NCBI GenBank assembly: GCA_007280515.1 | Contig: QYPL01000016.1 | Coordinates: forward strand, 1 to 41,673 | DNA length: 41,673 bases | Source: Sediminibacterium sp. | GTDB taxonomy: Bacteria > Bacteroidota > Bacteroidia > Chitinophagales > Chitinophagaceae | Direction: 5' to 3' | Shown here: positions 26,396 to 34,137 of the stretch, piece after piece | How the letters are laid out: every line of letters begins with the position of its first letter | Position numbering within the stretch: position 1 is the first letter of the stretch | Program-made: the position numbers and the translations under genes | The notes under the pieces: model-generated | Told to the model about the DNA's origin: nothing | Database searches by the model: none | The model's input: the letters and a program-made list of their open reading frames with translations, nothing else

Positions 26396-27271
26396 ATGGC
26401 TTCTACCGGAACATCGGCGCTGAAACGCAGTAAACCCAACTATATTTATAGTATTGTAGGGGTGGCTATTGTTTTATTTATTATGGGCATTATGGGCTGG
26501 TTATTTTTAAACCTTCAGTCTATTGGGGACAGCTTCAAAGAGGATATTCGTATTAGTGTTTATGTGAGAACCGCTGACAAAAATATAGTGGGTAAAATTC
26601 AGCAATTTATAGCAAGTCAGCCCTATGCAAAAAATGTAGAATACATTAATAAAGAAAAAGCGAAGGCTATTTGGAATAAAGAAAATAATGAAGACTGGGC
26701 AAAAATTTTAGAGGCTAATCCGCTTCCAGAAAGTGTTGACTTTTATGCGAAAGCCGATTATGTAAATACAGATAGCTTAACAAAAATTACAGCCGCTATT
26801 GAAAATACATTTAGCAAAGATGTTGCCGATATTCAATATCCTAAAAACTTAGTAACTAACTTAAATGAAAGAGCTACTAAAATTGGGGTCATATTTTTAG
26901 TCATGTCCATTATACTTTGTATTATTGTTATTATTAGTATCGATAACACCATTCGCTTAGCGATGTATAGCAATCGCTTTTTAATTAAAACCATGCAAAT
27001 GGTGGGTGCTACGCGTAATTTTATTTCTAAGCCTTTATTAATTCGCGCTTTATTAAATGGTTTAATTAGCGCTTTTGTAGCCATCTTTCTTTTATTTGGA
27101 CTCATTGAATGGGCCACCATGCAGTTTCCTCAAATAGGCATGTTGCAAGGCATTAGTAATAGTTTAATTTTATTTGGAGGCCTTATCCTACTGGGTGTGG
27201 GCATTTCGGTATTGAGTACTTACCGCAGCGTTTTGAAATATTTAAAAATGAAATTGGACGAATTATATTAA
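26396..27271 (+). CDS. ftsX: Cell division protein FtsX
   Basis: A 291-residue inner-membrane protein with the FtsX layout. A short N-terminal tail precedes TM1 (about 20-40). A periplasmic domain (about 45-165) starts with the typical D-I-R-I-S-V-Y-V, and three further TM helices end the protein. M-Q-M-V-G-A-T-R-N-F-I in the cytoplasmic loop is the family hallmark. FtsX with the ATPase FtsE activates cell-wall hydrolases at the septum. No ftsE lies alongside, which is common in Bacteroidota. It heads a run with DUF3098 and uppP, all envelope functions. Confidence 0.93.
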   Translation: MASTGTSALKRSKPNYIYSIVGVAIVLFIMGIMGWLFLNLQSIGDSFKEDIRISVYVRTADKNIVGKIQQFIASQPYAKNVEYINKEKAKAIWNKENNEDWAKILEANPLPESVDFYAKADYVNTDSLTKITAAIENTFSKDVADIQYPKNLVTNLNERATKIGVIFLVMSIILCIIVIISIDNTIRLAMYSNRFLIKTMQMVGATRNFISKPLLIRALLNGLISAFVAIFLLFGLIEWATMQFPQIGMLQGISNSLILFGGLILLGVGISVLSTYRSVLKYLKMKLDELY

Positions 27272-27320
27272 TTATACCCAAATTTTTATAAAAAATTTAT
27301 TGAAAATAAAACTTGAAACC

Positions 27321-27560
27321 ATGAGCCAGAAAGAAAAAACTAAATCACTCGATTTTTTTGGAAAATCTAATTATACATGGATGCTTATCGGAGCAGCCTT
27401 AATTGCTTTGGGCATGTTCTTAATGTCTGGCGGTAAAAGTGCCGACCCCAATGTATTTGATACATCAGAAGTGTATAGCTTTAGACGCATTACCCTAGCC
27501 CCTATTATGGTCATTGCAGGTTTTGTTGTAGAGATATATGCAATTTTCAAAAAATCATAA
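27321..27560 (+). CDS. DUF3098 family small membrane protein
   Basis: A 79-residue protein with two membrane segments (about 17-36 and 57-75) separated by a short polar loop containing a conserved-looking E-V-Y-S-F-R-R. It belongs to DUF3098, a family I know mainly from Bacteroidota next to ftsX and uppP, as here. Function is unknown. An upstream TTG at 27300 is in frame, but the ATG at 27321 is preferred. uppP begins 3 bp after its stop. Confidence 0.85.
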   Translation: MSQKEKTKSLDFFGKSNYTWMLIGAALIALGMFLMSGGKSADPNVFDTSEVYSFRRITLAPIMVIAGFVVEIYAIFKKS

Positions 27561-27562
27561 GA

Positions 27563-28387
27563 ATGAATACTTTCCAATCCATTATCATAGCCATTATTGA
27601 GGGTATTACCGAGTTCTTGCCAGTATCCAGCACGGCCCATATGAAATTTGCCAACCCTTTTTTAGGCATTACAAGTACTCCCTTTGTCGATTTATTTGAA
27701 ATTGTGATTCAATTAGCAGCCATTGCATCGGTGGTCGTTATCTATAGAAAAAAGTTTTTCGATTTTAAACATTATAGCTTCTATATTAAATTAGTTATTG
27801 CCGTTATCCCTGCTTTAATTTTCGGGGCTGTCTTGAAAAAATATATCGATGCTGCTTTAGGTAATTTATGGTCAATTGCTATTGTGATGGTAGCAGGCGG
27901 TGTTCTACTACTTTTCATTGATAAATTTTTTGAAAAAGCAGCCGCTTCCAAAAGCCAAGCCTCAGATCAAAGCTCCGATCAAGAAGATGTCACCTATAAA
28001 AAATCTTTTATCATTGGTTGCTTTCAAGTATTATCTATTTTATTTCCTGGACTGAGCAGAAGTGCTGCTACCATTATTGGGGGCATGAGTCAGCATTTAA
28101 ATAAAAAAACAGCTTTAGAATTTTCTTTTTTCTTAGCAGTACCTACTATGCTAGCTGCCTCTGCAAAAAGTAGCTTAGATGTTTATAAAACTAATCCGGA
28201 AGTTTTTGATAAGGAGAATCTCCTATTACTATTAATAGGTGCAGTAGTGGCATTTGTGGTGGCACTATTAAGTGTGCAATTTTTTATGCGCATTGTACAA
28301 AAGCATGGCTTTGCTCCATTTGGCTGGTACCGTATTGTATTAGGCCTAAGCATTTTAGGTCTATTATATACCCAATATCTTAGCTAA
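27563..28387 (+). CDS. uppP: Undecaprenyl-diphosphatase
   Basis: A 274-residue UppP (BacA), an integral membrane phosphatase that recycles undecaprenyl diphosphate to the monophosphate carrier used for peptidoglycan and polysaccharides, and that gives bacitracin tolerance. Motif 1 (E-G-I-T-E-F-L-P-V-S-S-T-A-H, Glu13 and Glu17) and motif 2 (P-G-L-S-R-S-A-A-T) are both intact. About eight membrane segments are visible, with a polar Ser/Gln/Asp-rich loop near residue 135. Length is normal. It is translationally close to the DUF3098 gene. Confidence 0.96.
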   Translation: MNTFQSIIIAIIEGITEFLPVSSTAHMKFANPFLGITSTPFVDLFEIVIQLAAIASVVVIYRKKFFDFKHYSFYIKLVIAVIPALIFGAVLKKYIDAALGNLWSIAIVMVAGGVLLLFIDKFFEKAAASKSQASDQSSDQEDVTYKKSFIIGCFQVLSILFPGLSRSAATIIGGMSQHLNKKTALEFSFFLAVPTMLAASAKSSLDVYKTNPEVFDKENLLLLLIGAVVAFVVALLSVQFFMRIVQKHGFAPFGWYRIVLGLSILGLLYTQYLS

Positions 28388-28416
28388 TGAGCCCCTATAG
28401 GAGAGTTGAGTAATTA

Positions 28417-28437
28417 TTAGTATTTTTAAAATACTAA
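28417..28437. promoter_or_regulatory. 21-bp perfect palindrome just upstream of the MFS gene
   Basis: TTAGTATTTT and AAAATACTAA are 10-bp perfect arms around a single T. The palindrome ends 10 bp before the ATG at 28448. Its position suits an operator or an RNA hairpin over the initiation region rather than a terminator. Confidence 0.45.
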
Positions 28438-28447
28438 ACAATTGCTT

Positions 28448-29755
28448 ATGCAAACAGCTTCTAAAAAAGTAGTGAACGGTTGGGCCATGTACGACTGGGC
28501 CAATAGTGTATATAACCTTGTTATTACTTCTACCATTTTCCCTGCTTATTACGAAGCAGTCACTGGAGATGGCAATGAAAATACTTTAATTGATAAAATT
28601 AAAATAGGCCCTTACGAATTTTCTAATACTGCACTCTATAATTATGTATTAGGTATTGCTTTTGTGATTGTAGCTATTCTCTCTCCTATACTTTCTTCTA
28701 TTGCCGACTATAGAGGCAATAAAAAACAATTCCTTCGTTTCTTTTGCACCATGGGAAGTTTAGCCTGCGCTTCTTTATACTTTTTTGACAGCAATCATAT
28801 TATGGGTGGTTTATTTTCTGTGATTATTGCCTGTGTGGGTTTTTGGGCCAGTTTAGTTTTTTATAATTCTTATTTACCGGAAATTGCAGCCCCTGAAGAC
28901 CGCGACCGTATTAGCGCTAAAGGATTTATGATGGGCTATATTGGATCGGTACTTTTACAACTTATTTGTTTTGTATTTGTATTGAAGCCTGAACTATTTG
29001 GTATTACAGTGGGCAAGGCTTCTCAAATTTCATTTTTACTAGTAGGTATATGGTGGATAGTTTTTGGATGGTTGTCTATTTCAAGACTTCCAGAAGGTAA
29101 AGGTGCGAAAGGTACACATACAAAAAACTTAATCACCCAAGGTTATAAAGAGTTGCATAAAGTATGGATAGAATTAAAAACACTACCTGTGCTTAAAAGG
29201 TTTCTGCTTTCTTTTTTCTTCTATAATATGGGTGTACAAACCATTATGCTAGCAGCTACTCTTTATGGAAAAAGTGAATTAAATATTCCTACCACAAATT
29301 TAATCTTAGCTATATTAATTATACAAATTGTAGCCATACCAGGTGCGCATTTAATGGCAAAACTTGCAAGTAAATGGGGCAATTTTAATACTATTATGAT
29401 GGCCATTGTTATTTGGATTGGGGGTTGTATTATGGGCTATTATTTACCTAGAAACGCGGTGGTTCCTTTTTATACCTTAGCTGTTGTAGTAGGTTTTGTA
29501 ATGGGCGGTATTCAATCGGTAAGTAGAAGTACCTATTCCAAATTAATGCCTGAGACTAATGATACCACTAGTTATTTTAGCTTCTTTGACGTCACTGAAA
29601 AAATTGCCATAGTCATTGGTATGTTTAGCTTTGGCTTTATTAATGAAATTACGGGCTCACAAAGAAATTCGGTTTTGGCCTTAACTATATTTTTTATCAT
29701 CGGATTTATACTATTATACCGTACTTCAAAATTAAAAGGACATGCAGGCATTTAG
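28448..29755 (+). CDS. MFS transporter, UMF1/Atg22-like
   Basis: A 435-residue inner-membrane transporter with about 12 membrane segments. The N-terminal W-A-M-Y-D-W-A-N-S-x-Y motif is diagnostic for the UMF1 branch of the major facilitator superfamily, and G-G-I-Q-S-V-S-R-S-x-Y in the second half is also typical. Substrates of bacterial UMF1 proteins are unknown; yeast Atg22 exports vacuolar amino acids. An in-frame TTG two codons upstream is a less likely start. The 3' end overlaps the next gene by 14 bp, indicating translational coupling. Confidence 0.87.
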   Translation: MQTASKKVVNGWAMYDWANSVYNLVITSTIFPAYYEAVTGDGNENTLIDKIKIGPYEFSNTALYNYVLGIAFVIVAILSPILSSIADYRGNKKQFLRFFCTMGSLACASLYFFDSNHIMGGLFSVIIACVGFWASLVFYNSYLPEIAAPEDRDRISAKGFMMGYIGSVLLQLICFVFVLKPELFGITVGKASQISFLLVGIWWIVFGWLSISRLPEGKGAKGTHTKNLITQGYKELHKVWIELKTLPVLKRFLLSFFFYNMGVQTIMLAATLYGKSELNIPTTNLILAILIIQIVAIPGAHLMAKLASKWGNFNTIMMAIVIWIGGCIMGYYLPRNAVVPFYTLAVVVGFVMGGIQSVSRSTYSKLMPETNDTTSYFSFFDVTEKIAIVIGMFSFGFINEITGSQRNSVLALTIFFIIGFILLYRTSKLKGHAGI

Positions 29756-30611
29756 TGTAGAGACCGGTAAATTTAAATTAGATGGCGGGGCTATGTTTGG
29801 TGTAGTGCCTAAATCTATTTGGAATAAAACCAATCCGGCAGATGAAAATAATTTATGTACCTGGGCGCTGCGTTGTTTAGTCATTAAAGAAGAAGGTCGT
29901 ACTATATTAATAGATACTGGTATGGGTAATAAACAAGATACCAAATTTTTTAGTCATTACCAGCCTCATGAAACTGTTGCATTATCTGATGCGCTTCAAA
30001 AAATAAATATAGCAATTGAGGATATCACCGATGTATTATTAACGCATTTACATTTTGATCATGTGGGTGGCGCTATTTCAAAAGTAAATGATAAACTAGT
30101 CACCACTTTTCCGAATGCTACTTATTGGGTAAGTGAGCCTCATTGGAATTTAGCCCTGCATCCAAATAGAAGAGAAAAAGCCTCTTTTTTGACAGAAAAT
30201 ATTATGCCCATTAAGGAAAGTGGTCAGCTTAAATTAATAACACTGCCTTCTTTTCAAAGTAATACTAGTTTACAAGAAATTAAATTTACAGAAAGTATTA
30301 GCTGCCTAGTAGTACATGGACATACCGAAGCTATGCTAATTCCTAAAATTAAAATGGGTAATGAAACTATTGTATATATGGCAGACCTACTGCCTTCCAT
30401 AGGACATATACCTCTACCCTATGTAATGGGTTATGATATGCAGCCTCTAATTACCTTGGAAGAAAAAGAAAAGTTTTTAACTATGGCGCTTAAGGAAAAT
30501 TATATTTTATTTTTTGAACACGACGCAGTGAATGAATGCTGCCGTTTAGTAGCTACAGAAAAAGGAATAAGAGCAGGGGCTAGTTTTAGTTTAAAAGAAA
30601 TAGTTTACTAA
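29742..30611 (+). CDS. MBL-fold metallo-hydrolase (lactonase-like branch)
   Basis: A 289-residue metallo-beta-lactamase-fold protein with the metal motif H-L-H-F-D-H at 102-107. Further ligands are likely in G-H-T-E (near 205), the M-A-D-L stretch and F-E-H-D near the end. The leading I-L-I-D-T-G-M-G is typical of the branch that includes AHL lactonases, but no sequence feature proves that activity. It has no signal peptide, so it is cytoplasmic. It is coupled to the MFS gene by a 14-bp overlap, hinting that it may act on the transported compound. Confidence 0.8.
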   Translation: MQAFSVETGKFKLDGGAMFGVVPKSIWNKTNPADENNLCTWALRCLVIKEEGRTILIDTGMGNKQDTKFFSHYQPHETVALSDALQKINIAIEDITDVLLTHLHFDHVGGAISKVNDKLVTTFPNATYWVSEPHWNLALHPNRREKASFLTENIMPIKESGQLKLITLPSFQSNTSLQEIKFTESISCLVVHGHTEAMLIPKIKMGNETIVYMADLLPSIGHIPLPYVMGYDMQPLITLEEKEKFLTMALKENYILFFEHDAVNECCRLVATEKGIRAGASFSLKEIVY

Positions 30612-30623
30612 TTCAGTCTAAAT

Positions 30624-30715
30624 ATTATCTCTATTTATTATCTCTATTTATTATCTGCAATTATTATATATAATTTTTATCTCTATTTACTATCACTATT
30701 TATTACTCTACCTAT
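30624..30715. repeat. AT-rich 13-bp repeats between convergent genes
   Basis: ATTATCTCTATTT occurs as two full tandem units (30624-30636 and 30637-30649) and a partial third. Degenerate copies then follow, down to the end of the minus-strand gene. Apart from this repeat the convergent spacer holds nothing I recognise. Confidence 0.7.
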
Positions 30716-31499
30716 TCACCAGCTCTATTAAAGAACTCAAGGGGTATCTAATATTTTCATAGCCCACCATATCTACTTTAATAGTTCCCACCACAATGGG
30801 CGTTTCAATACGAACGGGTATATGATTCTCATCGTCTGTAACCCAAATGGTCATTTTTTCACCTCCTTCAAACATACTGCCCTTTAATAATAAGGGGGCT
30901 AATTTAATGACTTTAAATTTTCCATACTTAGTGGTAATCACTTCTCTACCTAAATACTTAAAGTAGGAAGGATATAAACTTTTATCAAGGAAAAAATTAA
31001 GATAAATTTTATCATTGATGACCAAATTTGAATAATTAAAATTCCTAGCAGCATAGATAGCACTTACTACATCAAAAGTGCATTCCGATGTTTTATATAC
31101 TTCCTCTTCAGTACTGGCTGTTCTAGCTTTCTGATTAAACTTCACTAATTCCTTCTTATGAAAAGAACCTTCATTAATTTGACGTGTAAACTGATAAGGT
31201 AATTGCGTTTTTGCATCCACCACCGATTCATACTTGTCTCTTACTTTAAATATCCAATCATATTTTGAGTTAGACTTTCCAACAGCGGTAAAAGTAAAAG
31301 CATCATTGTCATTGAAGCTAGTGGACTGCACCGTAAAATCGGTTTTGCCCGCATTCACATATAGCCCAATGACATTATAATAAATAGTATAACTAATTTT
31401 CTCGCCTGCATAAAATGCAGTATTATTTAAATTACACAAGCCTTTCTCATTGCTTGGCGAAAAAAAGAAAAAAGAGAAGAAAAAAAATAGAAAATGCAT
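30708..31499 (-). CDS. DUF3108 family exported protein
   Basis: A 263-residue protein with an odd N-terminus: after Met-His it is nearly all Phe (F-L-F-F-F-F-S-F-F-F-F), acting as a signal peptide before S-P-S-N-E-K-G-L-C. The mature part is beta-rich with the motifs F-Y-A-G-E-K-I-S-Y-x-I-Y-Y-N, K-V-R-D-K-Y-E-S and D-V-V-S-A-I-Y. This matches DUF3108, an envelope family of unknown function with an LolA/LppX-like look. The Phe run is encoded by A7, A6 and A8 tracts (plus strand), prone to slippage. It lies 36 bp downstream of the flippase-like gene, probably co-transcribed. Confidence 0.82.
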   Translation of the reverse strand: MHFLFFFFSFFFFSPSNEKGLCNLNNTAFYAGEKISYTIYYNVIGLYVNAGKTDFTVQSTSFNDNDAFTFTAVGKSNSKYDWIFKVRDKYESVVDAKTQLPYQFTRQINEGSFHKKELVKFNQKARTASTEEEVYKTSECTFDVVSAIYAARNFNYSNLVINDKIYLNFFLDKSLYPSYFKYLGREVITTKYGKFKVIKLAPLLLKGSMFEGGEKMTIWVTDDENHIPVRIETPIVVGTIKVDMVGYENIRYPLSSLIELVNR

Positions 31500-31535
31500 G
31501 TGGCTTAATTACTTTGTTGGGGGTGCAATACAAAA

Positions 31536-32453
31536 TTATTGCTTTATCCTGAAATTTAATAAGAGAACCGAACCTATTATAGCAGGTAATAAAAAATTAA
31601 CCCCCCAAATGATGGTACTAACGCAAATAAGCATTAGGCTATTGTCATAAAAAGGACTTAATAATAAAATGATGAGCTGCCCTCTAATAACTAAATCGGT
31701 TAAGGCAATCGCAGGAATTAGACTTAAACAAAAAAACAAGACAGACAAGGCCACCCAAAGGTCAATCATGCCAATGGGTATATTGAAAATTGCAACCACC
31801 CATGTGTATTGTAATACAAAAATGCAATATTTTAAAAATGAAAACAAGACCAACTGCCCCTTCAACGAATTTTTTATTTGTAGTAGGCTTAATTTTTTTA
31901 ACCAGCCTGTAAAATTGCCAGGATGAAAATAAATGATTAAGGCAGCAGCTGCAATAAAAGGCCCTAACCACTTTAACCAAGGTAAAAAAGGCAGATTATA
32001 AAATAGACCAATACTTCCGAAAAATAAAGTAATTAATAACTGCGCATAAGAGGACCAAGCCATTTGGGCCAGCCCTTTTAATTTATTACCTGGCTCTAAG
32101 AATAAAATTCTACCCACATAATCGCCGGTTCTAACAGGAGTAAAAAAGGCGAAAGCTTGCCCTACTAAAACAGATTTAAAAGATTTTAAAATAGAAATAG
32201 GACTTAGTTCCGCTAACACTAGCTTCCATTTAATAGATTCCATTAAATAATTTAAAATAAATAAAATGACTAAGACAGCCCACTGAAAAAAGCCAATGGT
32301 ATAAAATTGTTGCTTGATTTGATCTCCAAATTGATTTAGGTTATTATTAGAAGCAACTTTATTATAAATAGCCACTGCGCATATAAGGAACAAAATAAAT
32401 CCAATAGAATTATTAAGGGTAGTTCTAATTTTTTTGAAGCGCTCTTTATTCAT
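31536..32453 (-). CDS. Flippase-like membrane protein (LPG synthase TM / UPF0104 family)
   Basis: A 305-residue polytopic membrane protein with about 7-8 segments. The motif E-S-I-K-W-K-L-V-L near residue 70 and F-F-T-P-V-R-T-G-D-Y-V-G-R near 105 place it in the lysylphosphatidylglycerol-synthase transmembrane/UPF0104 family. It lacks the C-terminal transferase domain, so it is not itself an aminoacyl-PG synthase. Related proteins are thought to flip lipids or lipid-linked sugars. The start ATG is 5 nt from a near-consensus -7 box on the minus strand. Confidence 0.8.
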   Translation of the reverse strand: MNKERFKKIRTTLNNSIGFILFLICAVAIYNKVASNNNLNQFGDQIKQQFYTIGFFQWAVLVILFILNYLMESIKWKLVLAELSPISILKSFKSVLVGQAFAFFTPVRTGDYVGRILFLEPGNKLKGLAQMAWSSYAQLLITLFFGSIGLFYNLPFLPWLKWLGPFIAAAALIIYFHPGNFTGWLKKLSLLQIKNSLKGQLVLFSFLKYCIFVLQYTWVVAIFNIPIGMIDLWVALSVLFFCLSLIPAIALTDLVIRGQLIILLLSPFYDNSLMLICVSTIIWGVNFLLPAIIGSVLLLNFRIKQ

Positions 32454-32458
32454 TGCCC

Positions 32459-32494
32459 CAAAGTTCGGAATTTGCTATGATATATGTAACTTTA
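32459..32494. promoter_or_regulatory. Divergent promoter pair, flippase-like gene and ruvC
   Basis: Minus strand GAACTTTG (32466-32459) is one base off TAnnTTTG and ends 5 nt before the flippase-like ATG. Plus strand TAACTTTA (32487-32494) is also one base off and ends 6 nt before the ruvC ATG at 32501. Twenty bp separate the boxes. Confidence 0.4.
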
Positions 32495-32500
32495 TTGTGC

Positions 32501-33085
32501 ATGTCAAAAACACCCATTATTTTAGGAATTGATCCAGGTACCCAAATTCTTGGGTATGCGATTTTAAAAGGAGGGCCTAAGCCTACCCTTGTCATGATGG
32601 ATGTTTTAAAAATGACCAAGGAAAAAGATATTTATGCAAGGCTTCAAATGATACATGCTAGAATCATTGAATTAATTGAAACTTATCAGCCCACCCATTT
32701 TGCCATTGAAGCTCCTTTTTTTGGCAAGAATATACAAAGTATGTTAAAGTTAGGCCGTGCACAAGGTGTGGCCATTGCAGCGGCCATGCATTTTAAAATT
32801 CCCGTGACTGAATATGCTCCCAAAAAAGTAAAGCAATCTATTACGGGAAACGGTAATGCCGACAAAGAAATGATTTGGAAAATGCTAGAGCGTATTTTAA
32901 CTATCAAAAAACAGCCTAAATACTATGATGCCACCGATGCCCTAGGCGTTGCCCTTTGTCATCATTATCAAATTAGCGGCTTACTACTACCTGCAGCAAA
33001 AATTGTCAAAGGAAAAAAGTCTTCTAAAAAGGCCAATAGCTGGGAGGCCTTTCTGACTAAAAATCCGGAGCGACTAAAAAAGTAA
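32501..33085 (+). CDS. ruvC: Holliday junction resolvase RuvC
   Basis: A 194-residue RNase H-fold endonuclease that cuts Holliday junctions symmetrically. The four catalytic acids are present: Asp11 (G-I-D-P-G), Glu70 (A-I-E-A-P), and Asp143 and Asp146 (Y-D-A-T-D-A). A frame extension upstream to an ATG at 32453 adds 16 residues unlike RuvC and would run over the promoter box, so the ATG at 32501 is chosen. The C-terminal ~30 residues are Lys-rich, an extension beyond the core. It stands alone between divergent and convergent neighbours. Confidence 0.95.
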   Translation: MSKTPIILGIDPGTQILGYAILKGGPKPTLVMMDVLKMTKEKDIYARLQMIHARIIELIETYQPTHFAIEAPFFGKNIQSMLKLGRAQGVAIAAAMHFKIPVTEYAPKKVKQSITGNGNADKEMIWKMLERILTIKKQPKYYDATDALGVALCHHYQISGLLLPAAKIVKGKKSSKKANSWEAFLTKNPERLKK

Positions 33086-33168
33086 ATTTCAAAGTTGTAT
33101 TTATAGTAGTACTTAAATTTGAAAGCTTGCATTTGCTTAATCTTAATCTAAAACTAAGTAGCCCCCAA

Positions 33169-33558
33169 TTATAATTTACTTATAATTAATGCTTGAATGG
33201 CTTTAAATTCTTCTTTGCTTAAAGAAAGTTTGGGCTGAGAAAATTCCATATCAGCTGCTGCATTAATGGGTATTAAATGTAAATGTGCATGGGGTACTTC
33301 TAAGCCAACAGTAACCATACCTACTCTATTACAAGGAAAGCTTTTTTCAATAGCTGCCGCAATGGGTTTTGCGAATATTAATAATTCACTTAAATAAGCA
33401 TCTGGTACTTCAAATATTTTATCTACTTCTATTTTAGGCACAATTAAGGTATGGCCTTTTTGCAAAGGAAAAATATCTAAAAAAGCATAAAACTTTTCTG
33501 ACTGCGCAATTGTATAAGAAGGAATATCGCCATTGATTATTTTTGAAAATAGAGTCAT
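33169..33558 (-). CDS. HIT family hydrolase (Hint-like)
   Basis: A 129-residue histidine-triad protein. The nucleotide phosphoramidase motif is H-A-H-L-H at residues 90-94, with G-H-T-L-I-V-P-K near 35-42 shaping the nucleotide pocket. Such proteins hydrolyse purine nucleotide phosphoramidates; the exact cellular substrate is unknown. Length is typical. It lies 25 bp downstream of greA on the minus strand, a gene pair common in Bacteroidota. Confidence 0.93.
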   Translation of the reverse strand: MTLFSKIINGDIPSYTIAQSEKFYAFLDIFPLQKGHTLIVPKIEVDKIFEVPDAYLSELLIFAKPIAAAIEKSFPCNRVGMVTVGLEVPHAHLHLIPINAAADMEFSQPKLSLSKEEFKAIQALIISKL

Positions 33559-33583
33559 GGCTTTTATTTATTTTGATGCTAAT

Positions 33584-34060
33584 TTATACTGTAATATTGT
33601 CTACTACAAATTTCATCACCCCATTGGGCGCTTGAATTTCTGCTAGCTCTCCTACTTTTTTTCCAATCAAACCTTTTCCAATAGGTGATGAAGCAGAAAT
33701 TTTACCGGCTTTTAAATCGGCTTCTTTTTCTCCCACTAATTGATAAGTCATTGTTTTTTTAGTAGCCTGATTGGTAATAGTAACCTTCGTTAAAATTGTT
33801 ACCTTACTTGTATCAATGGTACTTGTATCTACTATTTTAGCATTAGAAATAGCCGATTCTAATTGTTTAATTTTCGCTTCCAGCATTCCTTGCGCTTCTT
33901 TAGCAGAATCGTATTCAGCATTTTCTTTTAAGTCCCCTTTTTCTCTCGCTTCTCCAATAGCTCTAGAAGCAGCCGGACGCTCTACCGACTTCATCTTTTG
34001 TAATTGCTCACGCATTTTATCAAAAGTATCTTGGGTGACATATACTGTAGTATCGCTCAT
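33584..34060 (-). CDS. greA: Transcription elongation factor GreA
   Basis: A 158-residue GreA, which rescues backtracked RNA polymerase by stimulating transcript cleavage. The N-terminal coiled coil has the acidic tip G-D-L-K-E-N-A-E-Y with Asp43 and Glu46, the residues that reach the polymerase active site. The FKBP-like C-terminal domain ends after S-P-I-G-K-G-L-I-G-K-K-V-G. Length is exactly that of the family. A terminator lies upstream, so it must use its own promoter, which I could not identify. Confidence 0.96.
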   Translation of the reverse strand: MSDTTVYVTQDTFDKMREQLQKMKSVERPAASRAIGEAREKGDLKENAEYDSAKEAQGMLEAKIKQLESAISNAKIVDTSTIDTSKVTILTKVTITNQATKKTMTYQLVGEKEADLKAGKISASSPIGKGLIGKKVGELAEIQAPNGVMKFVVDNITV

Positions 34061-34077
34061 ATGCTTAGTTTAGTTAT

Positions 34078-34111
34078 AAAAAAAATACAACGCCACATAA
34101 GTGAGGCGTTG
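34078..34111 (-). terminator. Rho-independent terminator after the ksgA operon
   Basis: Read on the minus strand, CAACGCC pairs with GGCGTTG with an imperfect inner CA/TG step. A TA and eight T residues follow. It lies between the dehydrogenase stop (34138) and the greA start (34060). Confidence 0.88.
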
Positions 34112-34137
34112 CATATTACAAAGATATAAAAGTTTGC

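Noticed and set aside
30612..30707. A CRISPR-like array
   Set aside because: Units are 13 bp, contiguous and degenerate, with no spacers; it is low-complexity repeat DNA.
32453..32500. A longer ruvC starting at the upstream ATG
   Set aside because: The added residues are unlike RuvC, overlap both predicted promoter boxes, and the catalytic Asp would sit too far from the N-terminus.
33086..33168. A terminator between ruvC and the HIT gene
   Set aside because: TTTCAAA and TTTGAAA could pair, but the arms are short and AT-only and no T-run follows at a useful distance.
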